From Undaria pinnatifida (Eukaryota > Sar > Phaeophyceae > Laminariales > Alariaceae): DNA of 64,000 bases. The notes below the pieces were generated by a model. It was not told where the DNA came from, did not search any database, and was given only the letters and a program-made list of their open reading frames with translations. A program made the translations under genes and the position numbers. Where the stretch lies: the NCBI GenBank assembly GCA_012845835.1, contig JABAKD010000023.1, positions 13,753,362 to 13,817,361 on the forward strand. The letters run 5' to 3'. Positions 28,519-39,545 of the stretch are shown in pieces (the stretch's first letter is position 1; every line of letters starts with the position of its first letter).

Positions 28519-30783
28519 TTAAAAATGGAGGACCAGCTCCTTTTCGGTCTTGATGGGCTTGAGTGAAAACCTCACGCCCGGCACAGGGGTCAGGGCATGC
28601 AGAACAGTTTGAGGGGTGCTGTAATCCATGTTTTCGACGGTGATGCCGACACATTTCCCAGGCAAGGAACGAAAAGCTGGGGTATTTCGAGGAACTAGCA
28701 TTCTGGAACTAAACTCTACGTTTTGAGCGACCCCCGTTCCGAAGAGGGTTTGATCAGCAGTTTGTGAAGTCGTCCGGTTCCGGTCAAGTTCTAACCGCGA
28801 ACGTTTTCGATTGCCCACCCCGCCACACGACAGATACGAGTCCCTTACAGAACGGTGCATGATATCGTTCCGGTATCGGATGCCTTCAGTCCCTTCAACA
28901 TGTGTTGGTACATCCCGTGTTGTCACTCTTGTGCGGGAGTCATGAGACGGACGTCCAGTGCGTACGTGCACCATGCCATCTTCAGCATGAAGCTTGCAAA
29001 ACACCCCCTTCTTGTTGCCCAGGACATTAAAGTAGGGTAACCTCGTGCAGTTGTCGTGTGCACAATGCTTCTTGAGCACGTCAACCATGCCGGCCATGGA
29101 ATGTTGCTTGCAGTACTCCGGCTGCTTGTTTCCTTCGATGTTGAAGCTCGCGGGCGTCATGCAAGAGTCCTGTGAGCAACGCTTGGTGAGGACGTTCACC
29201 ATGCCTTCCTCGGCATGCTGCCGGCAGGTTGCCGGCGTCTTGATCCCCTCAACGTTAAATGACGGCCGCCTCGTGCAGGAGTCATGGGAACAAAGCTTGT
29301 TGCGTACATTCACCATGCCACCCTCGGCATGCTGTTTGCAGAATACCGCCGACTTGTTGCCCTTGGAATTAAAGGTCGGTAACGTCATGCAAGAATCATA
29401 CGAGCAAGTCTTGATGTAGACGCTGACCATGCCGCCCAGGGCATGCTGCTTGCAGAATGCCGCCGTCTTATTGCCCTCGACGTTGAAGCTCGGAGACCTC
29501 GTGCAAGAGTCATGTGAGCAATGCTTGGTGAACACGTTGACCATGCCATCCAAGGCATGCTGCTTGCAGTATGCCGGTGTCTTGATCCCGTCAACGTTAA
29601 ATGACGAACGTCGCATGCAGGAGTCATGAGCACAAAGCTTGTTGCGCATATTCACCATGCCGTCCTCCGCATGTTGCTTGCAGGATATTGCCGCCTTACT
29701 GCCTTCGAAATTGAACGACGGCCGTCTCGTGCAGGAGTCATGAGAGCAAAGCTTGTTGCGCATATTCACCATGCCGCTCTCGGCATGCAGCTTGCAGAAT
29801 ACCGCCGCTTTGCTGCCCTCAAAATTAAAGGTTGGGTACGTAAGGCAAGATGCATACAAGCAGGTCTTGGTGTAGACGTTGACCATGCCGCACTCGGCAT
29901 GTTGCTTGCAGTATGCCGGCCTCTTGATGCCCTCAACATTAAAAGACGGCTTGCTTGTACAGGAGTCATGCGAGCACTGCTTGGAGAGGACGTCCACCAT
30001 GCCACCTTCAGCGTGCTGCTTGCAGTAAACCCCCTTCTGACTGCTTCCAAAGTTAAAGCTCGGTGTCTTCAGGCAGCCGTCACGCGAGCAACGCCTGTTG
30101 ACAACGTTAACCATGCCGTAATCGGCATGCACCTTGCAGTATGCCGGCGTCTTGTAACCCTCGACATTGAAGCTCGGTTGCCTCGTGCAGGCATCATGCA
30201 AGCAACGCTTGGTATAGACCCTCACCATGCCGGCCTTAGCATGTTGCGTACAGTACATTGCCTTCGTATCGCCCTCGACATTATAGGTCGGTTGCCTCGT
30301 GCATGCATCCTGTGCGCAGCGTTTGGTGCTGACGTTGACCATACCGTCGTCGGCATGTTGCTTGCAGTAAGCAGGCGTCCTGAAGCCCTCGACAACGAAA
30401 GACGCCCGCCTCGTGCAGGACTCATGTGAACAACGCACGGCGTGAACATTGACCATACCGTCGTCAGCGTGTTGCCTGCAGAACGCCGGCTTCTTACTCC
30501 CCTGAACGTTGAAGTATGCGTTTTTCGTGCAGGCGTCATGGGAACAGCGTTTGGAGAGAACGTTGACCATACCGCCCAGGGCATGCTGCTTGCAGTACAA
30601 CGCCGTCGTGCTGCCCTGGATGTTAAAGCTCGGTATCCTCTGGCAGGCATCATGCGAGCAATGCTTGCCGCAGCCGCGCACCATGCCATCCTCAGCGTGC
30701 GCTTTGCAGAATATCGCCGTCTGGTTCCCATTGACATTGAATCTCGCAAACTTTTGGCATTGTTCGTAAAGGCAACGTCGCAT
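28519..30783 (-). CDS. EsV-1-7 repeat protein (16 complete cysteine/histidine domains)
   Basis: The frame from ATG 30783 to TAA 28519-28521 gives 754 residues and has no interruption. Residues 3-610 are sixteen tandem 38-residue domains, each with the spacing C-X4-C-X16-C-X2-H-X12. The usual wording is CSHDSC, SFNVEG, YCKQHA, then GMVNV. A seventeenth unit is degenerate (both early Cys lost). The last 130 residues are not repeats and are basic and Ser/Thr-rich. EsV-1-7 domains are named after a phaeovirus gene; the brown algal developmental regulator IMM belongs to the family. Cys3His spacing suggests metal binding, but the molecular role is unknown. The start is uncertain: the frame stays open upstream to 31068 with no ATG there, so an upstream exon is possible. 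Starting at 30783 puts domain 1 at residue 3. Confidence 0.9.
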   Translation of the reverse strand: MRRCLYEQCQKFARFNVNGNQTAIFCKAHAEDGMVRGCGKHCSHDACQRIPSFNIQGSTTALYCKQHALGGMVNVLSKRCSHDACTKNAYFNVQGSKKPAFCRQHADDGMVNVHAVRCSHESCTRRASFVVEGFRTPAYCKQHADDGMVNVSTKRCAQDACTRQPTYNVEGDTKAMYCTQHAKAGMVRVYTKRCLHDACTRQPSFNVEGYKTPAYCKVHADYGMVNVVNRRCSRDGCLKTPSFNFGSSQKGVYCKQHAEGGMVDVLSKQCSHDSCTSKPSFNVEGIKRPAYCKQHAECGMVNVYTKTCLYASCLTYPTFNFEGSKAAVFCKLHAESGMVNMRNKLCSHDSCTRRPSFNFEGSKAAISCKQHAEDGMVNMRNKLCAHDSCMRRSSFNVDGIKTPAYCKQHALDGMVNVFTKHCSHDSCTRSPSFNVEGNKTAAFCKQHALGGMVSVYIKTCSYDSCMTLPTFNSKGNKSAVFCKQHAEGGMVNVRNKLCSHDSCTRRPSFNVEGIKTPATCRQHAEEGMVNVLTKRCSQDSCMTPASFNIEGNKQPEYCKQHSMAGMVDVLKKHCAHDNCTRLPYFNVLGNKKGVFCKLHAEDGMVHVRTGRPSHDSRTRVTTRDVPTHVEGTEGIRYRNDIMHRSVRDSYLSCGGVGNRKRSRLELDRNRTTSQTADQTLFGTGVAQNVEFSSRMLVPRNTPAFRSLPGKCVGITVENMDYSTPQTVLHALTPVPGVRFSLKPIKTEKELVLHF
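28954..30777 (-). repeat. Tandem array of sixteen 114-bp units coding the EsV-1-7 domains
   Basis: All units keep the same 114-bp length (16 x 114 = 1824 bp) with no indel, so spacing is under constraint. Units 8-10 resemble units 12-14 more than their neighbours. Both sets carry the TCxYxSC start, the MRNK/VRNK end and then LCSHDSCTRRPSFN. A multi-unit duplication is the likely cause. Confidence 0.92.
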
Positions 30784-31009
30784 AATCGCCTCGGTGTGAG
30801 GCGAAGTGTGGACTGCGGCAGCCAAATAGGGCTGGCAGCCCTTGCTAGATGCCGCTTGGCTGCCGTATGTACACCTGTAGACCGTGGGAGCGGCATTGAC
30901 AACAACACGTTTTAAGGTCGTGAGGAAGACATATTTCGCCAGTTTCCCAAGGAAAACTTGAATATGTCGGAGGGGGGAAGGTTTGAAGATTATCCTGGCT
31001 ACAAAAGAC

Positions 31010-31273
31010 ACGGTAGAGGGCGCACAATACGATACTGATGTACCATTGTATTTAGGAGGTCCCTCTCTTCACGAGTTTTGTACGTCTCCCGAAAACTTAT
31101 TCGGGGGAACATAAAAGTGAAATTCGACGAACAATTCCATGGCCCAGACTATAAAACGAAAATTACGGCAAAACAAAAAATGACCTTCCAAGGGTTGTGG
31201 CTTAAGGAGCCTCGTCATTCAGAAGAATGTTTCAGCCAAAAAGTGGTATACCTCAGTAATATCTCTACCGTAG
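31010..31273. mobile_element. Possible TIR element abutting the 5' side of the EsV-1-7 gene
   Basis: The left end reads ACGGTAGAGGGCGCAC. The right end, reverse-complemented, reads CTACGGTAGAGATATTAC. The inner right part (GCCTCGTCATTCAGAAGAAT, then TTCAGCCAAAA) is the same sequence as in the element at 26472-26732. Length is close to that element too. It begins where the upstream part of the EsV-1-7 open frame ends. No target duplication was found. Confidence 0.5.
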
Positions 31274-31436
31274 CACGGGTTCGCGGTAAGCATACAACGG
31301 GAAGACCGGGTGCATGACTTTAACATCGCTGCTCACCTATCTAGACAACACCCGATTGCCATCAAGGAAGAGCAACTAACGATGTTTGCCAGCGGAACCG
31401 AACGGAGTTCTTCTTATATTTGTTATATACGCCGAG

Positions 31437-31726
31437 CAAAGCTACGGTAGGGGGGATGTTAATACGCCCCCCTTTATTCCTACTCGATTAGACCCAGTCG
31501 CACGAGGGACCCTGTACCTCACTAACCAAAACACGTTAGGAGGTTAGTTTGGCGCAACGTAGCTAGCCATCCCACTAACGATTCATATAGAAAAACTAAA
31601 ACAGCACGAACGCCTATGACCGCAAGGAACAGGGGGGTCGCTCGCGCGAGTGACCCCGAGCCACTGCAAACACAAGTTGAAAAAACAACTTGAAAACAAC
31701 TTAACCCTTATGGTACCGTAGCTTTG
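31437..31726. mobile_element. 290-bp TIR element with perfect 13-bp ends
   Basis: The left end is CAAAGCTACGGTA (31437-31449). The right end (31714-31726) is its exact reverse complement. Inside lies a 24-bp near-perfect hairpin, GGGGTCGCTCGCGCGAGTGA and on to 31657. No coding frame. No clear target duplication. The core CTACGGTAG recurs in the other short TIR elements of the window. Confidence 0.65.
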
Positions 31727-32271
31727 GTCGAAAGAAAGCCTTAAGGAGGCCTTGAATGCACTGTATGGATGCGGACATTACTCTTGCCCAACTCGTCAAA
31801 ACTATGGGAGGTGGCCACAGCATCCCGTCGTTTTCCACACGCGCGGACCAATGCTCTACGAACGGACACAGCCTCTACTAGGATGTCGTCAGCTATTGCT
31901 GCTTATGTCCCCACGTAGTCGCAAACTCGCCTGTAGGTACAGCACGAAATTGTGTAGAAAGGTGCGTGCGATACAGCGTTTCCTGATACAGAGGCAGCAG
32001 CGAAGTCTTCACCTTGAGGGACGAATTACAATAGACTATCAATAGACTAGACTACCAACAGACTATTAATACTAGAAGAGAATAAGATAATAGGAGCCCT
32101 ACACCTTTTCGACGCCAATACTCTCTGAGTCAAAGGCGGCGTGTACACTTTGCTATTGCATTTTCGGCCAAAACGATTTTCATTGGTGACCATCTTTGCC
32201 GACAACTCCCCACTGTTATCTTGGGAAAGGAACATCTGGACAGGCAAGCACGGCAAGGGGCATGCAATCAT
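31727..32271. other. Intergenic DNA, no gene recognised
   Basis: About 550 bp. A run of AGACTA-containing short repeats lies at about 32035-32075. No supported frame. Confidence 0.4.
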
Positions 32272-32513
32272 TTTTTCAACACCAGGGTCACCCCTCTGGC
32301 AAACTAGGGTGTTTTTGGTTTGACCGGCACAATGTATTGGAACGGCGTTATGTGGGTGAGGACGATAAAGGATTTAGACGGCATTCACTCGTGTTTTCAT
32401 CACCAGGTTCACCCCCCCTGGCAAAGTAGGGTGCTGCTGGTTTGGCCGGTACAAGGTATTGGAACGGTGTTGTATGGGGGAGGACGATGGAGGATTTAGA
32501 ACATCATCCACGC
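32272..32513. repeat. Imperfect tandem duplication, unit about 121 bp
   Basis: The segment starting TTTTTCAACACCAGGGTCAC (32273) is repeated from TTTTCATCACCAGGTTCACC (32394). The match continues through GGTATTGGAACGGTGTT and GAGGACGATGGAGGATTTAG. The copies differ by many substitutions, so the duplication is old. Confidence 0.85.
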
Positions 32514-35500
32514 GCTAGCTTCTATATTAAACAGGAGACAACCGAGCGTAAAAACCGGATGGCCATCGCCACTAACTTTCGCATTGATTTGAGTATAGAT
32601 CGTAATGATTGGACACCACTAAACCCGATAATAGACAGCGCACGATTCCAAAAAGTTTAGGTGCAGCCGGCGGTGCGACAATATGACGTTTGGTGCGTAA
32701 GGAACAGTGAAATAAGTGGTCAAAATACAGCTGAGTCACAGGACGTCTTTCACCCGTACCCAACACACGATCGTCCGAGGGCAGATAGCTGTGCCGATCA
32801 ACCCCATCCAATTTCGTTTCTTTTATAGTTTCATCTCCGTACAGCAGGTCGGCGTCGTGTTCATGTCGCGGATGGCGATACACTGGGATCGCCGTGAGTA
32901 TCTCTCAGGAGGCAAGCCTACTCCCCAAACCTCGCCAACGCTGTTTAGCCAATACGTCAACTATGCGGACTTGTACGGCGCAGAAATACAACAATACCAG
33001 GGCACAGTTGGACTCTGAGCGAGATCAAACGGCACAAATTACCTCGGTACGACACCGCTCTTCGAGGACACGGTCAAAGCATGCAAGCATGGATTTTCCC
33101 ACCTCTCGGAAAGTAAAAAGTCGCGGCCGACTGTGACCCCAACCAGACGCGTCAGATACGCCCCACTTGCAGACAGTCATGGTTACCTGTGCGTGTAGAA
33201 TGATTTCGTCGGCGAACCCGCTCGACAGAGGTGTCTACGCAACCGCATACATTGCGCTCGCTGACTGTTGGGTGCTACTGCGCTGCTCCGTTCAAAGGGA
33301 GGGATGCAAGAACGTCAGTTGTCGGTAACAATTGGAAGACTATTTATGACGGCCTCGTTGCTGCCCTGTACACACGAAGTAGGTTTAACTCCCAAGGCCT
33401 CAATGTAGATCATGTTAGGGTTAGGGTCAGTACCCGCGTAGTATTGTGAGCTGTATATGGGTTCAGCCTTGCGCCTTAACTGGCAACAACTAGGTTACGT
33501 GGAGTGTGCTCCCAAACATAACACGGGGCCTTCTTTGATCGTCCAAAGTACAAGTCACGAGGCGTGTTGGTTGCGGCGGTCGAATTGATCAAGGTCTCCC
33601 CCGAGAGCCTTTTCAAAGAACAATACCTTGCAGATATAGGCGTTACACGCATTACGCTTGATGTGTGTACACGATAGATGTATACTTCGTATTGACCTGT
33701 GTCGAAGACATCCTTACATCATACCCCGGACAAAGGAATAATTCGTTTTATGAATAGCACTGCACCACCGCCATGCATGACAAAGTGTACCATAGAGTGT
33801 GCCATAGCAGGAGAGGACAACATCCAAGTATCGGGACAAGCGCAGAGGCTTAGGCACGTCGTAGTGTGCTCCGAGATACTGCGGGTGGTGTTTAAGCCTT
33901 TTAACCTTGTATTGGCGTGTGAGAGGTACAGTCGTGCACTGGAGCATATAGACGTTCAGTATAATTTGATGCAAATAACCGTATATGCTATCGACCTTGC
34001 TGTATTTCGCCCACAGCAGTACTCGTACCCATACAAAGTGTCTACGGCTGACGTAACAACGCTAAACTATCGCGACTCCAACGTCATCGGACAATGGTCA
34101 TTGGAATGGTTCGCTCAATCGCATTATAGTAATAGGTGTGTGGTGTTCGGTCATGATATACTTCGAAACGTAATTTTGGGGTCTGGCGCTGGAATGCTTA
34201 AGTAACGAAATAGGACGTCGACGTCATGTATGCATTTCGCAAATATACAAGGTTCTCTTTCGGAATGGGGTTAAATTGATATCCTGGGGGTGTCGCAAGT
34301 CGGAAAGGAGGAAAACACAGACTTTCCAACTATATGTGTATGAGGGCCGTTCCTAAAGAACACGAAAAGTCTTACAAATCGCGAAAAAAACGAGTAAAAG
34401 TTGTTGCTACTCATGTATGCCTCGCGCACCTGGTATGAGCTCCGAAGATGTGTGTTACAATGTTGCATTGGACGCTAAACTGTTCTTGTCGTGGATCGAT
34501 CTCCTGCTGTGCACCAACCACGCACATATACAGCGTGACGACTGGCATAAAGGCATGGGCTTGAAACAGTGCTCTTGCAGTTGTACTGCTACTGCTGCTG
34601 CAGCTGCTGCTGTGCTGATCCAACATGATGATTTTGCGACAACCCACACGACACGCACACATACCATCTGGTACACACCAAAGCGCACCCACATACACAT
34701 ACACACAGAAGCACCATCTGTGTGCCTGTCACACATATGAGAGCTCACGCGAGGTCTGTGGACTGAGATTATGGTGTATTTCCTTCACAATGGCGTCGCA
34801 GGCAGGCCTTGATGGTTTAACTGGTGAGATCGAAGGTTCGATGCTCACCTCCACCCCAACATCTACCAAAAAAAAGGAATGTTTTTCACGCGTTCAGAAC
34901 GTGCAAAACTCACACACGCTTACACAGCGCTCAGGTGGAACATCGAGAGAAAAAAGCGATCATTGCATACTGTGTCCATACCAAAATGGAGTCGGAGGTG
35001 AAATTTGTCAGAATATGTTCGGGGTGCCTGACATGGTCGGAGATATAAATCAGGTTTGGTGTGGGGTGGTGGTGTGGAACTCATAGTATAGAAGGGCCTA
35101 CTCGTGGTAGCTTCTGTTGACGGACACTCTACTTTCCGCGCAACTACTATATGGGTTTCTAGAGGGACTGTGCGGCTGGGTGAAACGCGGCAGGCGGCAG
35201 TATGGGCTTTGCTCTGTGGGTCCTGCTCGATGTGACTACTTCGCAGACGCGGCGCGGGGAACACAAAGTGACTCGAGAAATAGTAGATAGGTGCCAATCT
35301 TCAAGGTAGACGGGCGAAGAGAGGCCGTTCTGTCACAGGCGAGTGGTGTTGCGTGTTCGGTGCGAAGTGTACAACACGAGTCACGGAACTAGGTGCGACA
35401 GGCACATACGCATGGTGCTCCAGGGCCGTGCTGCTTTTGCTGCTGCCGGCCGTATGTAGCTGCATCGTAGCATACAGCAGGAGCGGTAAAAACCGTTGAG

Positions 35501-37184
35501 CTGATACTGTACATCGGGTGAAATATCGGAGCGGGCAAAACAATTTGGGATTGGATCGGGCTATTGAAAACAAAAACGAATTGGAGGGTTTTCCATTCAC
35601 GTCTACTGGGAAACTCGGCCGGGATCCAGACATGTGGCGTAAAGTACCGAAGGCTCCCTTGCTTGTCCCGCAGCCGAAAGTGCGAGAATAAACCCTTGGC
35701 CGCTGGAGAACAGCATGCCAAAAATAAAAAGGTGAAAAATCTCATAGGCATTCACCAGGGTATCGTATACCGAGCACTCACAGAAAGGTACAGAGTAGTC
35801 CCCCCGTCACGACTCTAGATTGGTTGCAGACACTGAACGGCTAATCAATTCGTTTAAGGTGCCGCGGGTGGTCTAAAACCACTCCCCATTCCGGGGTTTT
35901 CGGTTCACTCTTATTTGTCTTTAGCCATTCTTCAAGTGCAGTCAATTATGCCGCATTTTTAACACGCTGCATTCAGACCTACAACCATCGGGTGCCTCCA
36001 CAGACAGCAACAGACACGAGTCTTTACGCGCAGAGTGTCGCATCCACAGAACCTCGTTATTCTATTCAGATTGGCCGCGCGCACGTTTTCAATGGAGGTA
36101 TGGAAACACCTCGACTCTGGGGATGCTTGAGTGGTGTGGTACAAAGTCGTTTAAAATCGTACAAAATCGTCGAAATCCAGAATGCACAGAAGGATAAAAA
36201 AAAATTACCTCCAACCGGAACGCTTGAACTTCACTTAAGGCCAGCCAAACTTAATCCCAAGAAACCAAAGCCCGCAAAACGGAGACACGCTCACTATTAG
36301 GTGCGTGAGGGCATCGGGTATACCGGGTAGCAGGAGTAGGCGACCAGAAATGACCCATGAGGCAATTTTCGGGAAGTCGTATGCCAGCTAGCATCACCAA
36401 ATAAAACAATAATTTGGACCCAACTCCACGATCTGGTACATTTGCAAGGTAGTATGTATCTCTGTGGCCACAGCACGTACGAAGAAACGGCAACCACAAA
36501 ATGTTAGCTGGAGTTTTGCGTCGCGGATATTTTCAAACATCTCGCACACGTACACGAAAAAAGCGCGGCGGACACGATGTTTTGTTGTCATTTGGAGTAA
36601 TCAAGTATTGGGCTACAAGAAGGGCTGAAGAGGGCGATCAAGCTTTGAAATCTTAATTCTAGAGAATCATACGAAACATTTTCGAGTCGCTACCAACAAC
36701 GCACTTCGACCAATCTCCCACAAATCACGACTCCCGAGGGCGGATTTCAGCGAGCCACCGAGGTACCGCGGGAAAGACCTCCTCTAAGACTCTTCTAAGA
36801 AAGCTCACACTGCTGCACTGCTGCACCGTAACCCTTCGGGCCTCGATTTCGTCACAGCGATCGCCGAAAACATTCTACCATCTTACCGTTCTAACAAGTG
36901 TCAACACATCGTGTAGAAACTCTCCGGCTATAATCCGCGCACAAACTCGACTTCTATGAAAAAGTGCCTACGCGCTGATAGTCGCGGGTTTAATACTCCC
37001 TGCCCAACGGACTCAAGTATTACTCCATCACGGCGAGCTGGTATCCGCATCTCCTCTCTCTGGGCGTACATGTACTAATAAGATCCTCTTCTCATGCCAT
37101 GTTAATTTCACAATGACCATGACATACTTGACTGGAGAGGTACTGCTCAATGTGTTTTCGACCAGAGTGTAACTGCCGTACTAA
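32514..37184. other. Long stretch without a recognised gene
   Basis: About 4.7 kb. The longest ATG frame (33750-34205, plus strand, about 151 codons) has no domain I recognise, and its codon use is unremarkable. I leave it uncalled. Small features are a CTG run near 34580-34615 and a CA-rich stretch near 34640-34720. It may hold exons of an intron-rich host gene that cannot be assembled by eye. Confidence 0.4.
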
Positions 37185-37520
37185 TATATGACCGGTGGGG
37201 TGTGCGCTTACGGGTGATGGTGCGGATGCTAAAAGCCGGGGTGGTCGAAACACTACTCCACGAGGACGTGACGTGGAGGCCGAACAAGCCTGACTACGAC
37301 ATGCCACGGCAGGTTCACGGCTTCATGCTCCTCCGATGTCTTCGCTGGACGGAAACGGAAGCGCGACGATCACACCCTCCCGTAGACCAATCCACTTTCC
37401 GACACAGGGTCCGAAATCATTAAGGCGACAGTGAGTAAACGGAGGTTTTTATGGCGGGATTCGTGGAACGTGTTGCATAGAAGAAGTGCATGCCACGGAG
37501 GGTGACGTTTGGGGAGCTGG
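37185..37520 (+). mobile_element. LINE 3' coding fragment
   Basis: The translation reads VRMLKAGVVETLLHEDVTW, then LLRCLRWTETEARRSHPP and RRVTFGELV. This is the C-terminal end of the same LINE family found complete at 41716-42590 (VRLLKAEVAETLLYGCMTW). It breaks off near 37520, just upstream of the 5' part of another LINE copy. It is therefore a truncated older copy or a recombination junction. Confidence 0.75.
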
Positions 37521-37593
37521 TAGTGTGTAACGGCATGCTGCTGAGAAAATACCCACATGTGCAAGGGTTAGGTCGAGAGCAGGGGAACTCGTC

Positions 37594-38284
37594 GTGGGTA
37601 CGTACAACGTTCGCGCACTTGCTTTCAAGGGCACGAAGGGCATAGGCCATGCCGAGGTGATACTGAAGACTTGCGAGGACGCAGGTTGTGATATCATAGG
37701 GTTGCAAGAGGCGAGGCGCGATGGACAAAGTGCTTTCACGGCGGCGGGGTATGTTGTGTTTTGCTCAGGAGCAGACGGAGGAAATACCGAAAAGAAGGGG
37801 AACAACGGGGTAGGCTTCGCTGTTAGAGAGTCTATCGTGGCAGGGATGGATAAGGGCGACGTCGCGGTTGAGTGCATTAGTGCTAGATTGATGAAGGTTC
37901 ACATCCACAACTCAAAGAGAAATCTAACCGTGTGCCTTTCGTTGTAGGCTACGCTCAAACTCTCGACAAGAGCACCAGCCAAAATGATTGCTTTTGGACT
38001 TCACTTGACGAGGTGGTCAAGGGGGTACCCAGTAGGGACCACCTCCTTGTCGTGATGGACGCAAATGCTCGTACAGGCATGAAGGGATCGGGTGGACCGA
38101 CAGCAATTGGGTGCATACGGACGTGACGAACCGAACGACAACGGAGAGCGACTATTGATTCACGCAACTGATAACAGACTCGCCCTCCTCAACACGTACT
38201 ATGCTACACCTGCTCGAGGTATATTGTACACGTTTCAGAGTCCTAAACTAGGGAAGGCCCAGTACAGGCTTGACTACATATTCC
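37594..38284 (+). pseudogene. LINE endonuclease, N-terminal part
   Basis: The translation starts with TYNVRALAFKGTKGIGHAE, then CDIIGLQEARRDGQSAF (the catalytic Glu motif QE), GVGFAVRES and, after a frame change at about 37945, LLVVMDANARTG. It goes on GAYGRDEPNDNGERLL and then YRLDYIF, where an insertion begins. This is the exonuclease-endonuclease-phosphatase fold that nicks target DNA. The final box (SDHNLV) lies beyond the insertion, at about 39618. Confidence 0.83.
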
Positions 38285-39545
38285 CCTTGCCGCCTTGGTA
38301 AGGCATGCTGCGAAGCATGCCCTAGCAGGCTTGTAGCGAGTGGGGGGGGTCGTTCTGGCGGGTGTAAGGCCGGACTCACCCTCAAGGAGCGATACCTTCT
38401 TGCTGCTGCGTGTGGCCGCGAGGCTGAGGCGTGGCGGTAGAGTTGGGTCGTAAGTGGTGCGTTAGGCATGGTCACCTACAATTCGCGCGTCTTTTTAGGC
38501 AGCAGCGGCGGAGCAGCAATGCTTATCGGGATGCTCGTGCGCGGAAGCAGGCGTAACCACGAGCCACACTACGACGCAGTCTCGGTTTGCGTGGAGTGAA
38601 CTGCGCCAGCAGGAGGCTGGATTCGACGACGAAGGAGGAGGGCGACTGGCCGCCGACGAGCGGGGAAGAGACGGATTGAACTCTCCCTGAACGAGATTTT
38701 TTGCTTTTCAGATCAGCACCGCAAGCTGCGTGGAGAATTTTTTTTTGGGGGACGGGGGAGAAGGGGAATCGATTGGAATTGAGTGTCAACAAGAACTAGT
38801 GCGAAGGAGCGGGCCGATTGAGCTAAGGCGATGAGGCGGCCATGGAGAACCACAGCAGGAGGATGGCACACGGAGACCCACGACCCGCATGCACACCATC
38901 ATTACGGGAGCAGCGATCGTCTTTGTTTTAGTTTTTTTTACGAGGCAGTAGTACAATATGTTGATTACGTCACTGATCTTTGTAGAGTTGGTAGAGTTGT
39001 ATACCATTCATGGGGAACGACCCCCCGCAATTTGCAATTTTCAGGCACGGGCGTAGTAGCTGCGCTGCAACATGTCAAGTAACTCGGGAAGGCGGGGCGA
39101 TCATTGATATTTGTATCATGGTTTCTGGTTCGGTTGCTCTTGTTTCACTGCATGCCCGTGCGTCGTCACTCCGACAGCATTCCAGAGAGCAGGCGCGTTC
39201 GTCCGTGCTCACGATTACCGTGCGGTTCGTACGGTGCAGGCAGCTCAACCGCTGTAGTTTGTAGCCGCGAGTTGATTACTTGTGGGAACGGGGAAACTCT
39301 ATGCTGTAGTTGAGTGGATACCCGCGGCCATAGAGTTCAGCTTGCACATTGGACCTTTTCACTTGTGCGCCTCTTCGTATCGTGCGTTCTAGGCGAGAAA
39401 GCGTAGTATTTCCCGGACAAATTTTTATTTCAATTGGTTTTTCGGATCTTCCTAGGGCTCCAGCACCTTTGTGTGACCACGGACTCTAGATCTTCGACAA
39501 GAGTTACTGTGAGACAGACAACAAACAACAAACAACAACATACTG
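38285..39545 (+). mobile_element. Inserted LINE fragment with (AAC)n tail
   Basis: About 1.26 kb splits the endonuclease reading (LDYIF before, TRQVDRRLVRNV after). Its 3' end reads TGTGTGACCACGGACTCTAG, then GAGTTACTGTGAGACAGACA and an ACAACAAACAACAACA tail. The first part of that end recurs, inverted, at 41971-42034. The 5' end has a hairpin at 38302-38321 (GGCATGCT, loop GCGA, AGCATGCC). No coding frame is recognised inside, so a 5'-truncated or non-autonomous copy is likely. Confidence 0.65.

Noticed and set aside
28855-30915. Several long frames on the plus strand opposite the EsV-1-7 gene (for example 29626-30429)
   Set aside because: They are shadows of the 114-bp repeat read on the wrong strand, and lack the Cys/His pattern.
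30784-31068. N-terminal extension of the EsV-1-7 frame
   Set aside because: It contains no ATG, does not resemble the repeat protein and reaches into a TIR element. I start the gene at 30783 but note that an upstream exon cannot be excluded.
33750-34205. 151-codon frame in gene-poor DNA
   Set aside because: No domain, no signal peptide, no neighbours to support it. Frames of this length occur by chance in the window.
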